Assembly (NCBI RefSeq): GCF_005876855.1
Contig: NZ_QLAE01000004.1
Coordinates: forward strand, 1-64,000
Source: Stutzerimonas nosocomialis
GTDB lineage: Bacteria; Pseudomonadota; Gammaproteobacteria; Pseudomonadales; Pseudomonadaceae
Length of the DNA stretch: 64,000 nucleotides
Direction: 5' to 3'
The notes under the pieces are model-generated. The model worked only from the letters and a program-made list of their open reading frames with translations. It was not told the DNA's origin and made no database searches. The translations under genes and the position numbers were made by a program. The first letter of the stretch is position 1; the number at the start of each line of letters is the position of its first letter. Shown here piece after piece: positions 1-9,030 of the stretch.

Positions 1-22
1 GAACCATCGATTATTTCATCTC

Positions 23-40
23 ATAAAGAACGTTCTTTAT
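23..40. repeat. Perfect 18-bp palindrome upstream of rmlD
   Basis: ATAAAGAACGTTCTTTAT reads identically on both strands and lies 18 bases before the rmlD start. It could be a dimeric-regulator operator or the tail of an upstream intergenic hairpin. A second palindrome with the same GAACGTTC core lies at 1231-1244, on the other side of rmlD. No known regulator is assigned. Confidence 0.5.
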
Positions 41-58
41 TTCTCAAGAGCCCTGAAA

Positions 59-970
59 GTGAAGATATTAGTCACCGGTTGCAACGGTCAGGTAGGACGC
101 AATCTAGTCGAACAAGGCACCGAGTATGGGTGGAGCATTATCGGCATGTCTAAAGCCGAGCTTGATGTTGGCAACGGCCAGTCTGTCTTGGAGAAGATCG
201 AGCTACTGAAGCCAGACCTTATCGTCAATGCCGCCGCGTTTACCGGCGTCGACGCTGCTGAGACGAGTGTGGAAGCTGCCTATCGAGTTAACCGAGACGG
301 TGCAGGAAACTTGGCGCGACACGCTGACAGCCACGGTATTCCAATTTTCCATCTTTCCACCGACTACGTTTTCGACGGGAAGCACAGCCGCCCTTATGTG
401 GAGCACGACAAAACAGCCCCCCTCAGCGTCTATGGTGCGAGTAAACGTGATGGAGAGGCTCAGGTGCAGCAGGTGGAGAAGCACCTGATCTTAAGGACCA
501 GCTGGGTCTATGGGGCATATGGAAGCAACTTCCTGAACACGATGCTGCGTCTGACAGGCGAAAAGGAGCTGCGTATCGTCGATGACCAGGTAGGGTGCCC
601 AACCAGTAGCGAGCGTATCGCTTCGGTCCTGCTTGAACTCGCTCAGCGTTATCAATCAGACGGAAAGCTGCCATGGGGGCTCTATCACTTCAGCGGTCAG
701 TCACATTGCTCCTGGTTCGAGTTTGCTCAAGCCATATTCGATCATGTATCCAGAGCAGGAATTATTGGACGCTCTCCGCGATTGACGCCTATCACAACAG
801 AAGAATATCCAACGCCAGCCAAGCGCCCTGCCTGGTCCGTGCTGGACTGTCGCCTTTTTGAGAGCACATTTGGGATATCGCCGACGCCTTGGCGTGCCGA
901 TCTTCAGGCGACTCTCCAATCGTTAAAAGCGGATTCTGATCGGCTGCACATCTCATCGGTTCGCTGTTAA
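59..970 (+). CDS. rmlD: dTDP-4-dehydrorhamnose reductase
   Basis: NADPH-dependent reduction of dTDP-4-keto-L-rhamnose to dTDP-L-rhamnose, the last step of dTDP-rhamnose synthesis for O-antigen or other surface glycans (cytoplasmic). The 303-residue protein starts with the Rossmann motif GCNGQVG (residues 8-14), has the STDYVFDG segment near residue 100 typical of RmlD, and the catalytic YGASK (Tyr-xxx-Lys) near residue 126. Length fits the family (about 300). The start is GTG at 59; no better in-frame ATG agrees with the conserved N-terminus. The neighbouring rml genes would lie left of the window. Downstream acylation genes suggest a rhamnose-containing glycan locus. Confidence 0.95.
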   Translation: MKILVTGCNGQVGRNLVEQGTEYGWSIIGMSKAELDVGNGQSVLEKIELLKPDLIVNAAAFTGVDAAETSVEAAYRVNRDGAGNLARHADSHGIPIFHLSTDYVFDGKHSRPYVEHDKTAPLSVYGASKRDGEAQVQQVEKHLILRTSWVYGAYGSNFLNTMLRLTGEKELRIVDDQVGCPTSSERIASVLLELAQRYQSDGKLPWGLYHFSGQSHCSWFEFAQAIFDHVSRAGIIGRSPRLTPITTEEYPTPAKRPAWSVLDCRLFESTFGISPTPWRADLQATLQSLKADSDRLHISSVRC

Positions 971-1551
971 CGGCAATCGCTATCGAGAGGCACGGGCGCC
1001 AAGCATCACCTGCCGTAAGCCGCTGTCGATGTTGAGCAGCGGCTCGTCGACGGCGCCGCCGTCCTTGCGTTACAACCTCCGCGAATACTAGGGCGCGACT
1101 CGACTCTTCTTCGTACTTTATACGCGCGGCCTGAGCCGCTCCCTTCGTCGGAATTTGACCGGCGCTGAACGGTCGCCCGAACACGCCAGTAACTCGTTCG
1201 CGCTCAAATTTTCCGAGCCTTGAAAAATGCCGGGAACGTTCCCGACCGACGGAAATGGGCTGCAGGCCACGCCCGTCGCGGGCTTTTTTTCACCTGCGAC
1301 AATAAAGCGCTCAGTGGTTCAACAAACACTGAAACTTTTTTTTACACCGTCACGTCCGAGCCATAGGAGCTCAGGGGAAGCCGGCCAAGGTGGCCGAAAC
1401 CCGAGCGAGCAGCCACTGATGGACCGAGGATGTCGCAACGCCGACTAGGATGGATCGTCGGTCGCGTGACGCCAGGACTGAATGGATGACTCGCCCCGCC
1501 AAACGGCGGCCTGAGCAGCAATGCACGAACGCTGAGCAGGGAATAGGGAAG
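971..1551. other. Intergenic region, 581 bp, between rmlD and the acylation cassette
   Basis: No intact gene was found. About 980-1185 looks mildly coding on the minus strand but only with frame changes and stops, so it may be a decayed gene of unknown identity. It also holds the palindrome CGGGAACGTTCCCG (1231-1244) and a terminator at 1271-1290. The stretch 1293-1551 probably carries the promoter for the MBOAT cassette, but no convincing -35/-10 pair stands out. Confidence 0.5.
1271..1290 (+). terminator. Rho-independent terminator
   Basis: Stem GCCCG/CGGGC with a TCG loop (1271-1283) followed by seven T. It separates the rmlD side from the MBOAT cassette, implying the cassette has its own promoter downstream. 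Confidence 0.7.
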
Positions 1552-3090
1552 ATGCTTTTCAATTCGGTGGAATTCATCGCCGGCTTTCTTCCGGTGGTGC
1601 TGATTGGATTCTTCGTGCTGACCGGATCGGGCCGACAGCGGCTCGCGGTGATCTGGCTGACCGTCGTCTCGTTGGTGTTCTACGGCTGGTGGAACCCGGT
1701 CTACGTACCGCTGCTGGTCGGCAGCATGCTGGTCAACTATCTGCTCGGTGGCTACCTGCGCCGGCACCCCTCACGTCTGGTGCTCGGGCTGGCGGTCGCA
1801 GCCAACGTGTTGCTGCTGGTCTACTACAAATACACCGGCTTCCTGCTCGGCACGCTGGATGCGGCGCTGGATCTAGGTTGGCGGGTGGAAGACATCATCC
1901 TGCCGCTGGCGATCTCCTTCTTCACCTTCCAGCAGATCGCCTACCTGGTCGATGCTCATGACGGCGTGGTGGAAGAACACGACCTCGCCAACTACTGCCT
2001 GTTCATCAGTTTCTTTCCGCAGCTGATCGCCGGACCGATCACCCACCACGGTGAAATGCTTGCGCAGTTCAACGACCGCGACAGCTTCCGCGCGCGCATC
2101 GACAACCTGTCGCTGGGCGCCACGGTGTTCCTGCTCGGTCTGTTCAAGAAGGTGGTGATCGCCGACACCCTCGCGCTGAAAGCCACGCCGGTCTTCAGCC
2201 TGGCCGCCGACGGCACCATCCCGGCGTTCTACGATGCCTGGACCGGCGCGCTGACCTACACGCTGCAGATCTATTTCGACTTCTCCGGCTACAGCGACAT
2301 GGCCATCGGGCTGGCGCTGCTATTCGGCATCAGCCTACCGGCCAACTTCAACAGCCCGTTCAAGGCGCGCAACGTCATCGACTACTGGTCGCGCTGGCAC
2401 ATGACACTGACGCGTTTTCTCACCGCCTACATCTACAACCCCATCGTGCTGCGCGTGACCCGCGCGCGCATGGCGGCCGGCAAGCCGCAGCCGCGGCGGG
2501 GCAAGATGACCGCCGGCACTTTCTTTGCGCTGGTCGCCTACCCCACCGTCTTCACCATGTTCATCTCCGGAATCTGGCACGGCGCCGGCTGGCACTTCGT
2601 CGCCTTCGGCCTGCTGCACGGTTTCTACCTGGTGGTCGCCCACGGCTGGCGTGCCTGGAAGGCGCGTCAGGGCTGGAAGCTGGACAGCGACATCTGGTGG
2701 CACAAGGCTGCGGCCGTCGCGCTGACCTTTGGCTGCGTGGTCGTGGCGATGGTGTTCTTCCGCGCCAGCGACGTGCCGACCGCCATGGCGGTCCTCGCCG
2801 GCATGCTCGGCCTGAGCCCGACCAGCACGGCGATGGATCGCTCCGACTTCGTCTATATCGCCGCGTTGCTGGTCTTCGTCTGGGGCATGCCCAACGTGCA
2901 GCAGTGGATGGGCCATTTCCGCACCGCGCTCAACTTCCAGCCCCAGCCGCACTGGACCGAACGGCTGCTGCCGGTCAGCGCCTGGCGGCCGACGGCGATC
3001 CACGGCATGGCAGTAGGCGTGCTCGGTTTCTTCGCCCTGGCGATCGCCTTCTCCATGGCACCGACGGAGTTCCTCTACTTCCAGTTCTGA
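1552..3090 (+). CDS. MBOAT-family membrane-bound O-acyltransferase (AlgI-like)
   Basis: Integral inner-membrane enzyme that moves an acyl group across the membrane onto an extracytoplasmic acceptor, usually a polysaccharide. About 512 residues from the ATG at 1552, chosen because AGGGAA/TAGGGAAG precedes it and MLFNSVEF is the classic start of this family; the open frame continues upstream to 1450 without support. Multiple hydrophobic helices are present. Conserved MBOAT histidines are visible: SRWHMTLTRF (His283), SGIWHGAGWH (His343) and LLHGFY (His356). It is the first gene of a four-gene cassette with FkbH, ACP and SGNH genes, spaced 21 bp or overlapping, so the acyl donor is likely ACP-bound. 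Acceptor unknown; the adjacent rmlD suggests a rhamnose-containing glycan. Confidence 0.9.
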   Translation: MLFNSVEFIAGFLPVVLIGFFVLTGSGRQRLAVIWLTVVSLVFYGWWNPVYVPLLVGSMLVNYLLGGYLRRHPSRLVLGLAVAANVLLLVYYKYTGFLLGTLDAALDLGWRVEDIILPLAISFFTFQQIAYLVDAHDGVVEEHDLANYCLFISFFPQLIAGPITHHGEMLAQFNDRDSFRARIDNLSLGATVFLLGLFKKVVIADTLALKATPVFSLAADGTIPAFYDAWTGALTYTLQIYFDFSGYSDMAIGLALLFGISLPANFNSPFKARNVIDYWSRWHMTLTRFLTAYIYNPIVLRVTRARMAAGKPQPRRGKMTAGTFFALVAYPTVFTMFISGIWHGAGWHFVAFGLLHGFYLVVAHGWRAWKARQGWKLDSDIWWHKAAAVALTFGCVVVAMVFFRASDVPTAMAVLAGMLGLSPTSTAMDRSDFVYIAALLVFVWGMPNVQQWMGHFRTALNFQPQPHWTERLLPVSAWRPTAIHGMAVGVLGFFALAIAFSMAPTEFLYFQF

Positions 3091-3111
3091 CCACGACAAG
3101 GAGTCTCAGGT

Positions 3112-5013
3112 ATGCAACAGCTCTCCTGGCTGCCGACACACCCGGACCTATCCGGTGCCATCGGCCAAGCCAAACGCATCGAAGATCCGCTGCAGCGGCT
3201 GCATGAAGCCGTCAAGCTGGCCGCTCATCAACGGGATTTCACCCTGACCGCACGACTGGACAAGCTGGCTGCCGCCGGCATCGAGCAGCACGCCGCGGCG
3301 GCACGCCTGACTCCACTGCGGGTGGCACTGCTGTCCTCACATACGGTCGATCACCTGCTGCCGGCCATCCGCGTGGCTGGGCTGCAGCGGCGCCTGGCGC
3401 TGTCGCTGCATGTTGCGCCCTACGGCATGTATCGCCAGGCGCTGCTGGCCGATGACCCGGCGCTGAACGCCTTCGCCCCGCAACTGGTGCTGCTGGCGCT
3501 GGACGCCCATGACGCGCCGCTGCAACTGCCCCTGCAGGCAAGCCAGGCGGAGGTGGATGCCGCCGTGGCGGAGCGCGTCGAGGAGCTGCGCTTGCTCTGG
3601 CGCAGCGCCCGCGAGCGATATGCCGCGCAGGTGGTGCAGCAAACCCTGGTGCCAGCGGCGCCGCCATTGTTCGGTTCTTACGAAGCACTGGTGCCGGCTT
3701 CGCCGCGGGCAGTCATTGAACGGTTGAATGGCGCCATCCGAGCCGCTGCCCGAGAGGAAGGCGTGCTGCTGCTCGATCTGGCCTGGCAGTCGGCTGCCTA
3801 TGGCGACGGCCTGGCCGAGCCGGTGCGCTGGCACCAGGCCAAGCAGCTGATCAGCCCGACCCTGGCACCGCTATATGGCGAGCACTTTGCGCGTATCGCA
3901 GCGGCCACTGCCGGGCTGTCGCGCAAATGCCTGGTGCTGGATCTGGACAACACCCTATGGGGCGGTGTGATCGGTGATGACGGCATCGACGGTATCCAGC
4001 TCGGCCAGGGCAGCCCCAGCGGCGAGGCGTTTCTCGCCTTTCAGCGTTATGCCGCGCAATTGGCGCGCCGCGGGGTGATCCTTGCGGTGTGCAGCAAGAA
4101 CGACCTGCACGTTGCCGAAGCAGCCTTTGAACATACCGAGATGGCCCTCAAGCGCAGCGATATCGCGGCCTTCGTCGCCAACTGGGAAGACAAGGCCGGC
4201 AACCTGCGGCGCATCGCGAGCATGCTCGACATCGGTCTGGATAGCTTGGTGTTCGTCGACGACAACCCCGCCGAGCGCGACATCGTGCGCCGCGAGCTGC
4301 CGGAAGTCGCCGTACCGGAACTGCCCGAGGATGTCGCCGACTACCCCGCGCGCATCGCCGCGGCGGGCTATTTCGAGGCCGTATCCTTTACCTCGGACGA
4401 CGCCGAACGTGGCCGCAGCTATGCGCTGAATGCCGAACGCAAGGCCGCGCTGAACCAGGCCACGGACATGGACGGCTACCTGCGCGGGCTGCAGATGGTG
4501 CTGCGCGTCAGCCGCATCGGCACCGCCGAGCTGGCCCGCGCCACCCAGCTGATCAACAAGACCAATCAGTTCAACCTCACCACCCGCCGCTATACCGAAG
4601 CCGAAGTCGAGCGCATGGCCAGCGATCCGCAAACTATCGCGTTGGCCCTGCGGCTGGAGGACAAGTTCGGCGATAACGGCCTGATCAGCGTGGTGCTGGC
4701 GCGACCGGATACAGCTATCGAGGCTGACGAACTGCTGATCGACAGCTGGCTGATGAGCTGCCGCGTGCTGGGGCGTGAAGTCGAGATGGCCGTGCTGGAG
4801 GTGCTGGCCGATGCGGCAGCGGCCACCGGCTGGGGCGCACTGGTCGGCGAATACCGCCCCACCGAACGCAACGGCATGGTTGCCGAACACTATCCGCGGC
4901 TGGGCTTCGAGCAGCGCCCCGCCCCTGCCAACGCCGCTACCGATGCAAGTTTCTGGCGCTACGAGCTGGCCTCGCGCGCTCCCATCAACCATCACATCCA
5001 GGTGCAAGCATGA
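3112..5013 (+). CDS. FkbH-like HAD-superfamily (HAD-IIIC) glyceryl-ACP loading protein
   Basis: FkbH proteins take a phosphoglycerate unit, dephosphorylate it and load it as glyceryl thioester on an acyl carrier protein. Domains in this 633-residue protein: an N-terminal SGNH-like region (about 65-260), a HAD core with motif I LVLDLDNTLWGG (Asp277 and Asp279) and the later acidic motif VFVDDNP (Asp383/Asp384), then a C-terminal GNAT-like region (about 460-620, with NKTNQFNLTTRR and RNGMVAEHYPRLGF). The start ATG at 3112 follows AAGGAG. Its stop overlaps the ATG of the ACP gene (ATGA at 5010), consistent with translational coupling. Family is clear; the substrate (glyceryl or a related C3 unit) is inferred from characterised polyketide homologues. 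Confidence 0.88.
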   Translation: MQQLSWLPTHPDLSGAIGQAKRIEDPLQRLHEAVKLAAHQRDFTLTARLDKLAAAGIEQHAAAARLTPLRVALLSSHTVDHLLPAIRVAGLQRRLALSLHVAPYGMYRQALLADDPALNAFAPQLVLLALDAHDAPLQLPLQASQAEVDAAVAERVEELRLLWRSARERYAAQVVQQTLVPAAPPLFGSYEALVPASPRAVIERLNGAIRAAAREEGVLLLDLAWQSAAYGDGLAEPVRWHQAKQLISPTLAPLYGEHFARIAAATAGLSRKCLVLDLDNTLWGGVIGDDGIDGIQLGQGSPSGEAFLAFQRYAAQLARRGVILAVCSKNDLHVAEAAFEHTEMALKRSDIAAFVANWEDKAGNLRRIASMLDIGLDSLVFVDDNPAERDIVRRELPEVAVPELPEDVADYPARIAAAGYFEAVSFTSDDAERGRSYALNAERKAALNQATDMDGYLRGLQMVLRVSRIGTAELARATQLINKTNQFNLTTRRYTEAEVERMASDPQTIALALRLEDKFGDNGLISVVLARPDTAIEADELLIDSWLMSCRVLGREVEMAVLEVLADAAAATGWGALVGEYRPTERNGMVAEHYPRLGFEQRPAPANAATDASFWRYELASRAPINHHIQVQA

Positions 5014-5257
5014 ACGAAAGGAAATTCTCCAGGCGCTGAGCCAGGTCTTCCACGACGTGTTCGACGATGACGATATCGTCCTCACCTCCGAAACCACCGC
5101 CGACGACATCGATGGCTGGGACAGCCAGACCCATGTGCTGCTGATCGTGGCCGCAGAGCAACGCTTCGGCATCAAGTTCCGCACCGCAGAACTGGAATCG
5201 CTGAAGAACGTTGGCCACTTCGCGCAACTGATCCAGACCAAACTCGGAGGGCGTTGA
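5010..5257 (+). CDS. Acyl carrier protein, frame interrupted after the start codon
   Basis: A roughly 82-residue ACP with the four-helix pattern and the phosphopantetheine site GWDSQTH. The ATG at 5010 overlaps the FkbH stop and has AGGTG upstream, but its frame ends at 5037-5039. The ACP frame is offset by one base: adding a single A to the AAA run at 5017-5019 gives MNEKEILQALSQVF and then an uninterrupted ACP to 5257. In the sequence as given there is no ATG in the ACP frame before the core, only weak ATT/CTG options (5024, 5036). Either the base is a sequencing or assembly error, a real inactivating deletion, or a -1 recoding site. Three bases separate its stop from the next gene. Confidence 0.8.
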
Positions 5258-5260
5258 GTC

Positions 5261-6325
5261 ATGGCCAGATCCGTCGATACATGCCCGGACGGCGTTGCCG
5301 CCGGAGCCGAAGCAGACCAGCGGCGGATACGTGCCGGCTACCTGCTGGGAATGTTCGCCGGGCTGTTCGGGATGCTCGGCGGCTTTGCCGCCCTGCTCGC
5401 CTGGCTCAATCACACCGACAACCTGCCGCCACCGGCCTTCTCCAACAGCCTGTGTGTGGACGAAAAGCTACACTTTCTGCGGCACAACCCCATCGCCGAT
5501 CCGAACCTGCTGATCGTTGGTTCCTCGGTCGCCTGGCGCCATGTCGATGGTGACGTGCTGATCGAGCAGACGCCAGGCTTGCGTCCGCTCAACGGTGCGT
5601 TCTGCGGCCTGCACGCCAACCAGTCGACCTATGTCGCCAACTGGCTGCTGGATCGTGAACCGAGCGTCCGCCAAGTGGTGATGATCGTCGATCCGCTGGA
5701 CTTCGCCGGCTGCTGGAAAGTGCCGGATGCGGTGTTCGACCGCACTCACGCCGACCAGTACGTCTATCAGCAGGCCTCGCGCTGGGGCTACTACATGCGC
5801 TACTTCTCGCCGCGTTCGCTGCTGCGCAACGCGCAGACGGTCAAGGCGCAACGGGCCAACGAGATCGAATGGGACCCGCTGGTATTCACCCGCCATGGCG
5901 ACGGGCCGCTGGAGCCGCAGGGTGATCGCGGCCTGTTCTACGACAAACCGGACGCGCTGGATGACAGCTGCTTTGTCGCCCTGGGCGAACTGTCGAAACG
6001 CCTGAAGAACGAGCAACGCCAGCTGCTGGTGGTTTCCACGCCCCTGCACCCGCAGTGGAAAGCCAAGATCGATGCCGACGGCAGCTTCCTCACCCGTTTC
6101 GACGCCAAGCTGAACGCCGCCATCGCCGGGCATGACGGGGCTCAGTATTGGAACGCCGATCGCGAATGGGTCGCTCCACCAGCGGCCTTCGTAGATGCCA
6201 TCCACCTGCGCTGGTCAGCCGTGCAGGGCTTTTCCGTGGCGCTGGCCGAGCAACTGCGAGCGTGGGATCAGGCCAGACTCCAGAATTCCGTGCTCGCCGG
6301 CAACGATGCCTACGGCGAGCCATGA
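5261..6325 (+). CDS. Membrane-anchored SGNH/GDSL-like protein of the acylation cassette
   Basis: A 354-residue protein with one N-terminal membrane helix (about residues 25-48) and a periplasmic domain resembling SGNH hydrolases or AlgJ/AlgX-like O-acetylation factors. Block I is LLIVGSSVAW (Ser88 or Ser89 as nucleophile) and the C-terminal Asp-x-x-His is VDAIHL (Asp312, His315). It is last in the MBOAT-FkbH-ACP cassette, 3 bp after the ACP. In such systems the MBOAT delivers an acyl group through the membrane and a periplasmic SGNH protein places it on, or removes it from, the glycan. Transfer versus hydrolysis cannot be decided from sequence. Confidence 0.75.
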   Translation: MARSVDTCPDGVAAGAEADQRRIRAGYLLGMFAGLFGMLGGFAALLAWLNHTDNLPPPAFSNSLCVDEKLHFLRHNPIADPNLLIVGSSVAWRHVDGDVLIEQTPGLRPLNGAFCGLHANQSTYVANWLLDREPSVRQVVMIVDPLDFAGCWKVPDAVFDRTHADQYVYQQASRWGYYMRYFSPRSLLRNAQTVKAQRANEIEWDPLVFTRHGDGPLEPQGDRGLFYDKPDALDDSCFVALGELSKRLKNEQRQLLVVSTPLHPQWKAKIDADGSFLTRFDAKLNAAIAGHDGAQYWNADREWVAPPAAFVDAIHLRWSAVQGFSVALAEQLRAWDQARLQNSVLAGNDAYGEP

Positions 6326-6671
6326 TTCTCGGTAATGCTGGATAAGCGAGACCCTATACATGAGGTTCGGCCTTGCCCACCGAGTCGCATCATCATGCGC
6401 TCTATGGTATGGTCTGCCGCCTTATTCAGCTCTGACTGTTGAAAATCACTGACAGAATGAACGTTTTGACAATCTCTATCTGGCTGCCTACGCCGCCATA
6501 GCGCAACGCCCCCTCCCTTGAATCAGCCTACTGATAGCTGATTCGTCTTGCTGCGCCTGCAGCAATCCGACCATTCGAAAGAATCGTCACTCGATACCTA
6601 CAACTCGACTCGACACACTCGGCACGCCACTGCGGCACGGTGCCGTTGCGTCCATTGCCTTGGATTTACTG
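6326..6671. other. Intergenic region before sulP with an inverted repeat
   Basis: No gene was found in 346 bp. It contains an 8-bp perfect inverted repeat GAATCAGC/GCTGATTC (6520-6527 and 6537-6544, 9-base spacer) with no T-tract, so an operator or weak hairpin rather than a standard terminator. A TTGACA-like -35 element lies at 6466 but its -10 partner is poor. The sulP promoter presumably lies here. Confidence 0.45.
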
Positions 6672-8159
6672 ATGCTGCAAACAATCAAGCAAAACTGGCT
6701 GACCAATATACGTGGCGACATTCTCGCCGGCCTCGTCGTGGCACTGGCTCTGATCCCGGAGGCCATCGCCTTTTCGATCATCGCCGGAGTTGATCCTAAG
6801 GTTGGCCTCTACGCCTCTTTCTGCATCGCTGTGGTTATCGCTTTCGTAGGGGGGCGCCCGGGTATGATTTCGGCCGCCACAGGCGCTATGGCCCTGCTGA
6901 TGGTCACACTGGTGAAGAACCACGGCCTCGAATATCTCCTTGCTGCCACCTTGCTGTGTGGCGTGCTGCAGATCTTTGCTGGCTACCTGAAACTCGGCTC
7001 GCTGATGCGATTCGTCTCACGCTCAGTGGTTACAGGCTTCGTCAATGCTCTGGCAATCCTGATCTTCATGGCGCAGCTGCCCGAACTGACGAACGTCACC
7101 TGGCACGTCTATGCAATGACAGCCGCAGGCCTAGGGATCATCTATCTCTTTCCGTATCTCCCGAAGATTGGAAAGCTCATCCCATCGCCCCTGGTATGCA
7201 TCATCGTGCTGACGGCTGTTGCCATTGCAGTTGGATTGGATATTCGGACTGTAGGTGATATGGGGCAATTGCCCGATACGCTGCCAGTCTTTCTCTGGCC
7301 AGACGTGCCGCTGACGTTCGAGACGCTGGTAATCATCTTCCCGTACTCGGCAGCCCTGGCCGTCGTTGGACTACTAGAGTCGATGATGACCGCGACCATT
7401 GTGGACGACTTGACCGACACACCCAGCAATAAGAACCGTGAGTGCAAGGGTCAAGGTGTGGCTAACATCGCGTCCGGTCTGATCGGCGGTATGGCTGGTT
7501 GCGCGATGATTGGTCAGTCCATCATCAATGTTAAGTCCGGTGGACGTACTCGCCTTTCCTCCTTGGCTGCGGGCGTTTTCCTTTTGCTGATGGTGGTCTT
7601 CCTCGGTGATTGGCTGAAGCAAATTCCAATGGCCGCGCTCGTGGCAGTGATGATCATGGTCTCGATCGGTACCTTCAGCTGGGACTCGTTACGCAATCTG
7701 AAGAAACACCCATTGTCGACCAACATTGTCATGGTCGTAACCGTGGTGGTCGTGGTCGCAACCCACAACCTGGCCTACGGCGTACTCGCCGGCGTATTGC
7801 TAGCCGCGATGTTCTTCGCCAACAAGGTTGGCCATTACATGGATATCGCTTCGTCTTTGGACGAGGCAGGTGAACATCGAAGCTATACCGTCATCGGGCA
7901 GGTGTTCTTCAGCTCCGCTGACAAGTTCATCGCTGCATTCGATTTCAAGGAAGCAGTAGACAAGGTAACCATTGATCTGAGCCGTGCTCACTTCTGGGAT
8001 ATCACCGCAGTTGCCGCGCTGGACAAGGTAGTCATCAAGTTCCGCCGTGAGGGGACCGAGGTTGAGGTGCTGGGACTCAACGAAGCGAGCGCCACTATCG
8101 TTGACCGCTTTGGCGTGCACGATAAGCCGGACGCCATTGATCAACTAATGGGCCACTAA
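6672..8159 (+). CDS. SulP-family anion transporter with STAS domain
   Basis: Inner-membrane SLC26/SulP transporter for an anion such as sulfate or bicarbonate. About 495 residues: an N-terminal SulP membrane core (residues about 10-380, beginning [20 protein letters not shown], with repeated glycine/alanine helices) and a cytoplasmic STAS domain (about 395-490, [20 protein letters not shown]). The ATG at 6672 is preferred over the in-frame TTG at 6660 because GGA lies at the right distance. A universal stress protein (14 bp downstream) and a DksA-like gene follow in apparent operon order. Substrate is not determinable from sequence; bicarbonate or sulfate are the usual options. Confidence 0.9.
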   Translation: MLQTIKQNWLTNIRGDILAGLVVALALIPEAIAFSIIAGVDPKVGLYASFCIAVVIAFVGGRPGMISAATGAMALLMVTLVKNHGLEYLLAATLLCGVLQIFAGYLKLGSLMRFVSRSVVTGFVNALAILIFMAQLPELTNVTWHVYAMTAAGLGIIYLFPYLPKIGKLIPSPLVCIIVLTAVAIAVGLDIRTVGDMGQLPDTLPVFLWPDVPLTFETLVIIFPYSAALAVVGLLESMMTATIVDDLTDTPSNKNRECKGQGVANIASGLIGGMAGCAMIGQSIINVKSGGRTRLSSLAAGVFLLLMVVFLGDWLKQIPMAALVAVMIMVSIGTFSWDSLRNLKKHPLSTNIVMVVTVVVVVATHNLAYGVLAGVLLAAMFFANKVGHYMDIASSLDEAGEHRSYTVIGQVFFSSADKFIAAFDFKEAVDKVTIDLSRAHFWDITAVAALDKVVIKFRREGTEVEVLGLNEASATIVDRFGVHDKPDAIDQLMGH

Positions 8160-8172
8160 AAGGAGAACAACA

Positions 8173-9024
8173 ATGACCAATGTAATCGCCTGCATCGACG
8201 GTTCCGCTTCGGCTCCAGCGGTTTGCGACTATGCAGCCTGGGCCAGTCGGAGTTTGCAAGCTCCGCTGACCTTTCTGCACGTATTAGATCAACAACAATA
8301 TCCGGTTGCAGCGAACCTGAGCGGCAATATCGGACTCGGCAGCCGCGAGCATCTCCTCGATGAACTTGCCTCTCTGGATGAACAGCGCAGCAAATTGGCG
8401 CTTGAACAAGGGCGAATCATGCTAGCGAACGCCAAAGAGCGCGCGATTGGAAACGGTGTTACCTCACCGGAATCCAAGCAGCGCCACGGCGAGTTGTTGG
8501 AAAGCCTCCAGGCATTGGAAGACGAGATACGGTTGCTGGTCATCGGCCGTCAGGGCGAATCCAGCGGTAGTCTGAGTCAGCACGTCGGAAGCCAGCTGGA
8601 AAGCGTGATTCGAATCATGCATCGGCCAGTTCTCGTTACTCCGACAGCATTCAAGGAGCCCAAAAGCGCGTTGGTGGCCTTCGATGGCAGCGCTACCACG
8701 CGAAAAGGCGTGGAGATGCTGGCGTCCAGCCCTCTGTTCAGGGGGCTGCCAGTCCACATTGTTATGGTCGGATCGGAAAACGAAGAATCGGTATCGCAGC
8801 TTGGCTGGGCACAAAAAGCCCTGCTCGACTCAGGGTTCACCGTTCATACCGCGATCCGTAGCGGTGAAGTTGAGCCCACCCTGCATGCCTATCAGAACGA
8901 GCATGCCATCGACCTACTTGTGATGGGCGCCTACGGTCATTCCCGTATTCGCCAGTTCCTGGTCGGTAGCACCACAACAAGTATGTTGCGTTCCACCACA
9001 AGTCCGCTGCTCCTGCTGCGCTGA
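8173..9024 (+). CDS. Tandem universal stress protein (UspA x2)
   Basis: Cytoplasmic stress protein made of two UspA domains (about residues 1-150 and 166-283). The second keeps the nucleotide-binding signature GAYGHSRIRQFLVGST (G-2x-G-9x-G-S/T) followed by the STTSPLLLLR strand; the first is more divergent in its loop. The start ATG at 8173 has AAGGAGAA seven bases upstream. It directly follows sulP and its stop is six bases before the DksA-like ATG, so the three are probably cotranscribed. A role tuning the transporter or sensing ATP is an inference from context. Confidence 0.9.
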   Translation: MTNVIACIDGSASAPAVCDYAAWASRSLQAPLTFLHVLDQQQYPVAANLSGNIGLGSREHLLDELASLDEQRSKLALEQGRIMLANAKERAIGNGVTSPESKQRHGELLESLQALEDEIRLLVIGRQGESSGSLSQHVGSQLESVIRIMHRPVLVTPTAFKEPKSALVAFDGSATTRKGVEMLASSPLFRGLPVHIVMVGSENEESVSQLGWAQKALLDSGFTVHTAIRSGEVEPTLHAYQNEHAIDLLVMGAYGHSRIRQFLVGSTTTSMLRSTTSPLLLLR

Positions 9025-9030
9025 TTGGTT

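Noticed and set aside
971-1185. Possible coding remnant on the minus strand downstream of rmlD
   Set aside because: A short frame with DEPLLNIDSGLRQVMLGAR looks protein-like but needs frame changes and has stops nearby; identity could not be established, so it is described only as intergenic DNA.
4985-5040. FkbH-ACP fusion by +1 shift at the FkbH stop codon
   Set aside because: The overlapping ATG with its own ribosome site and the one-base A-run repair give a simpler explanation.
3955-5262. Minus-strand open frame opposite the FkbH and ACP genes
   Set aside because: It spans two sense genes that have clear motifs; it has no family features.
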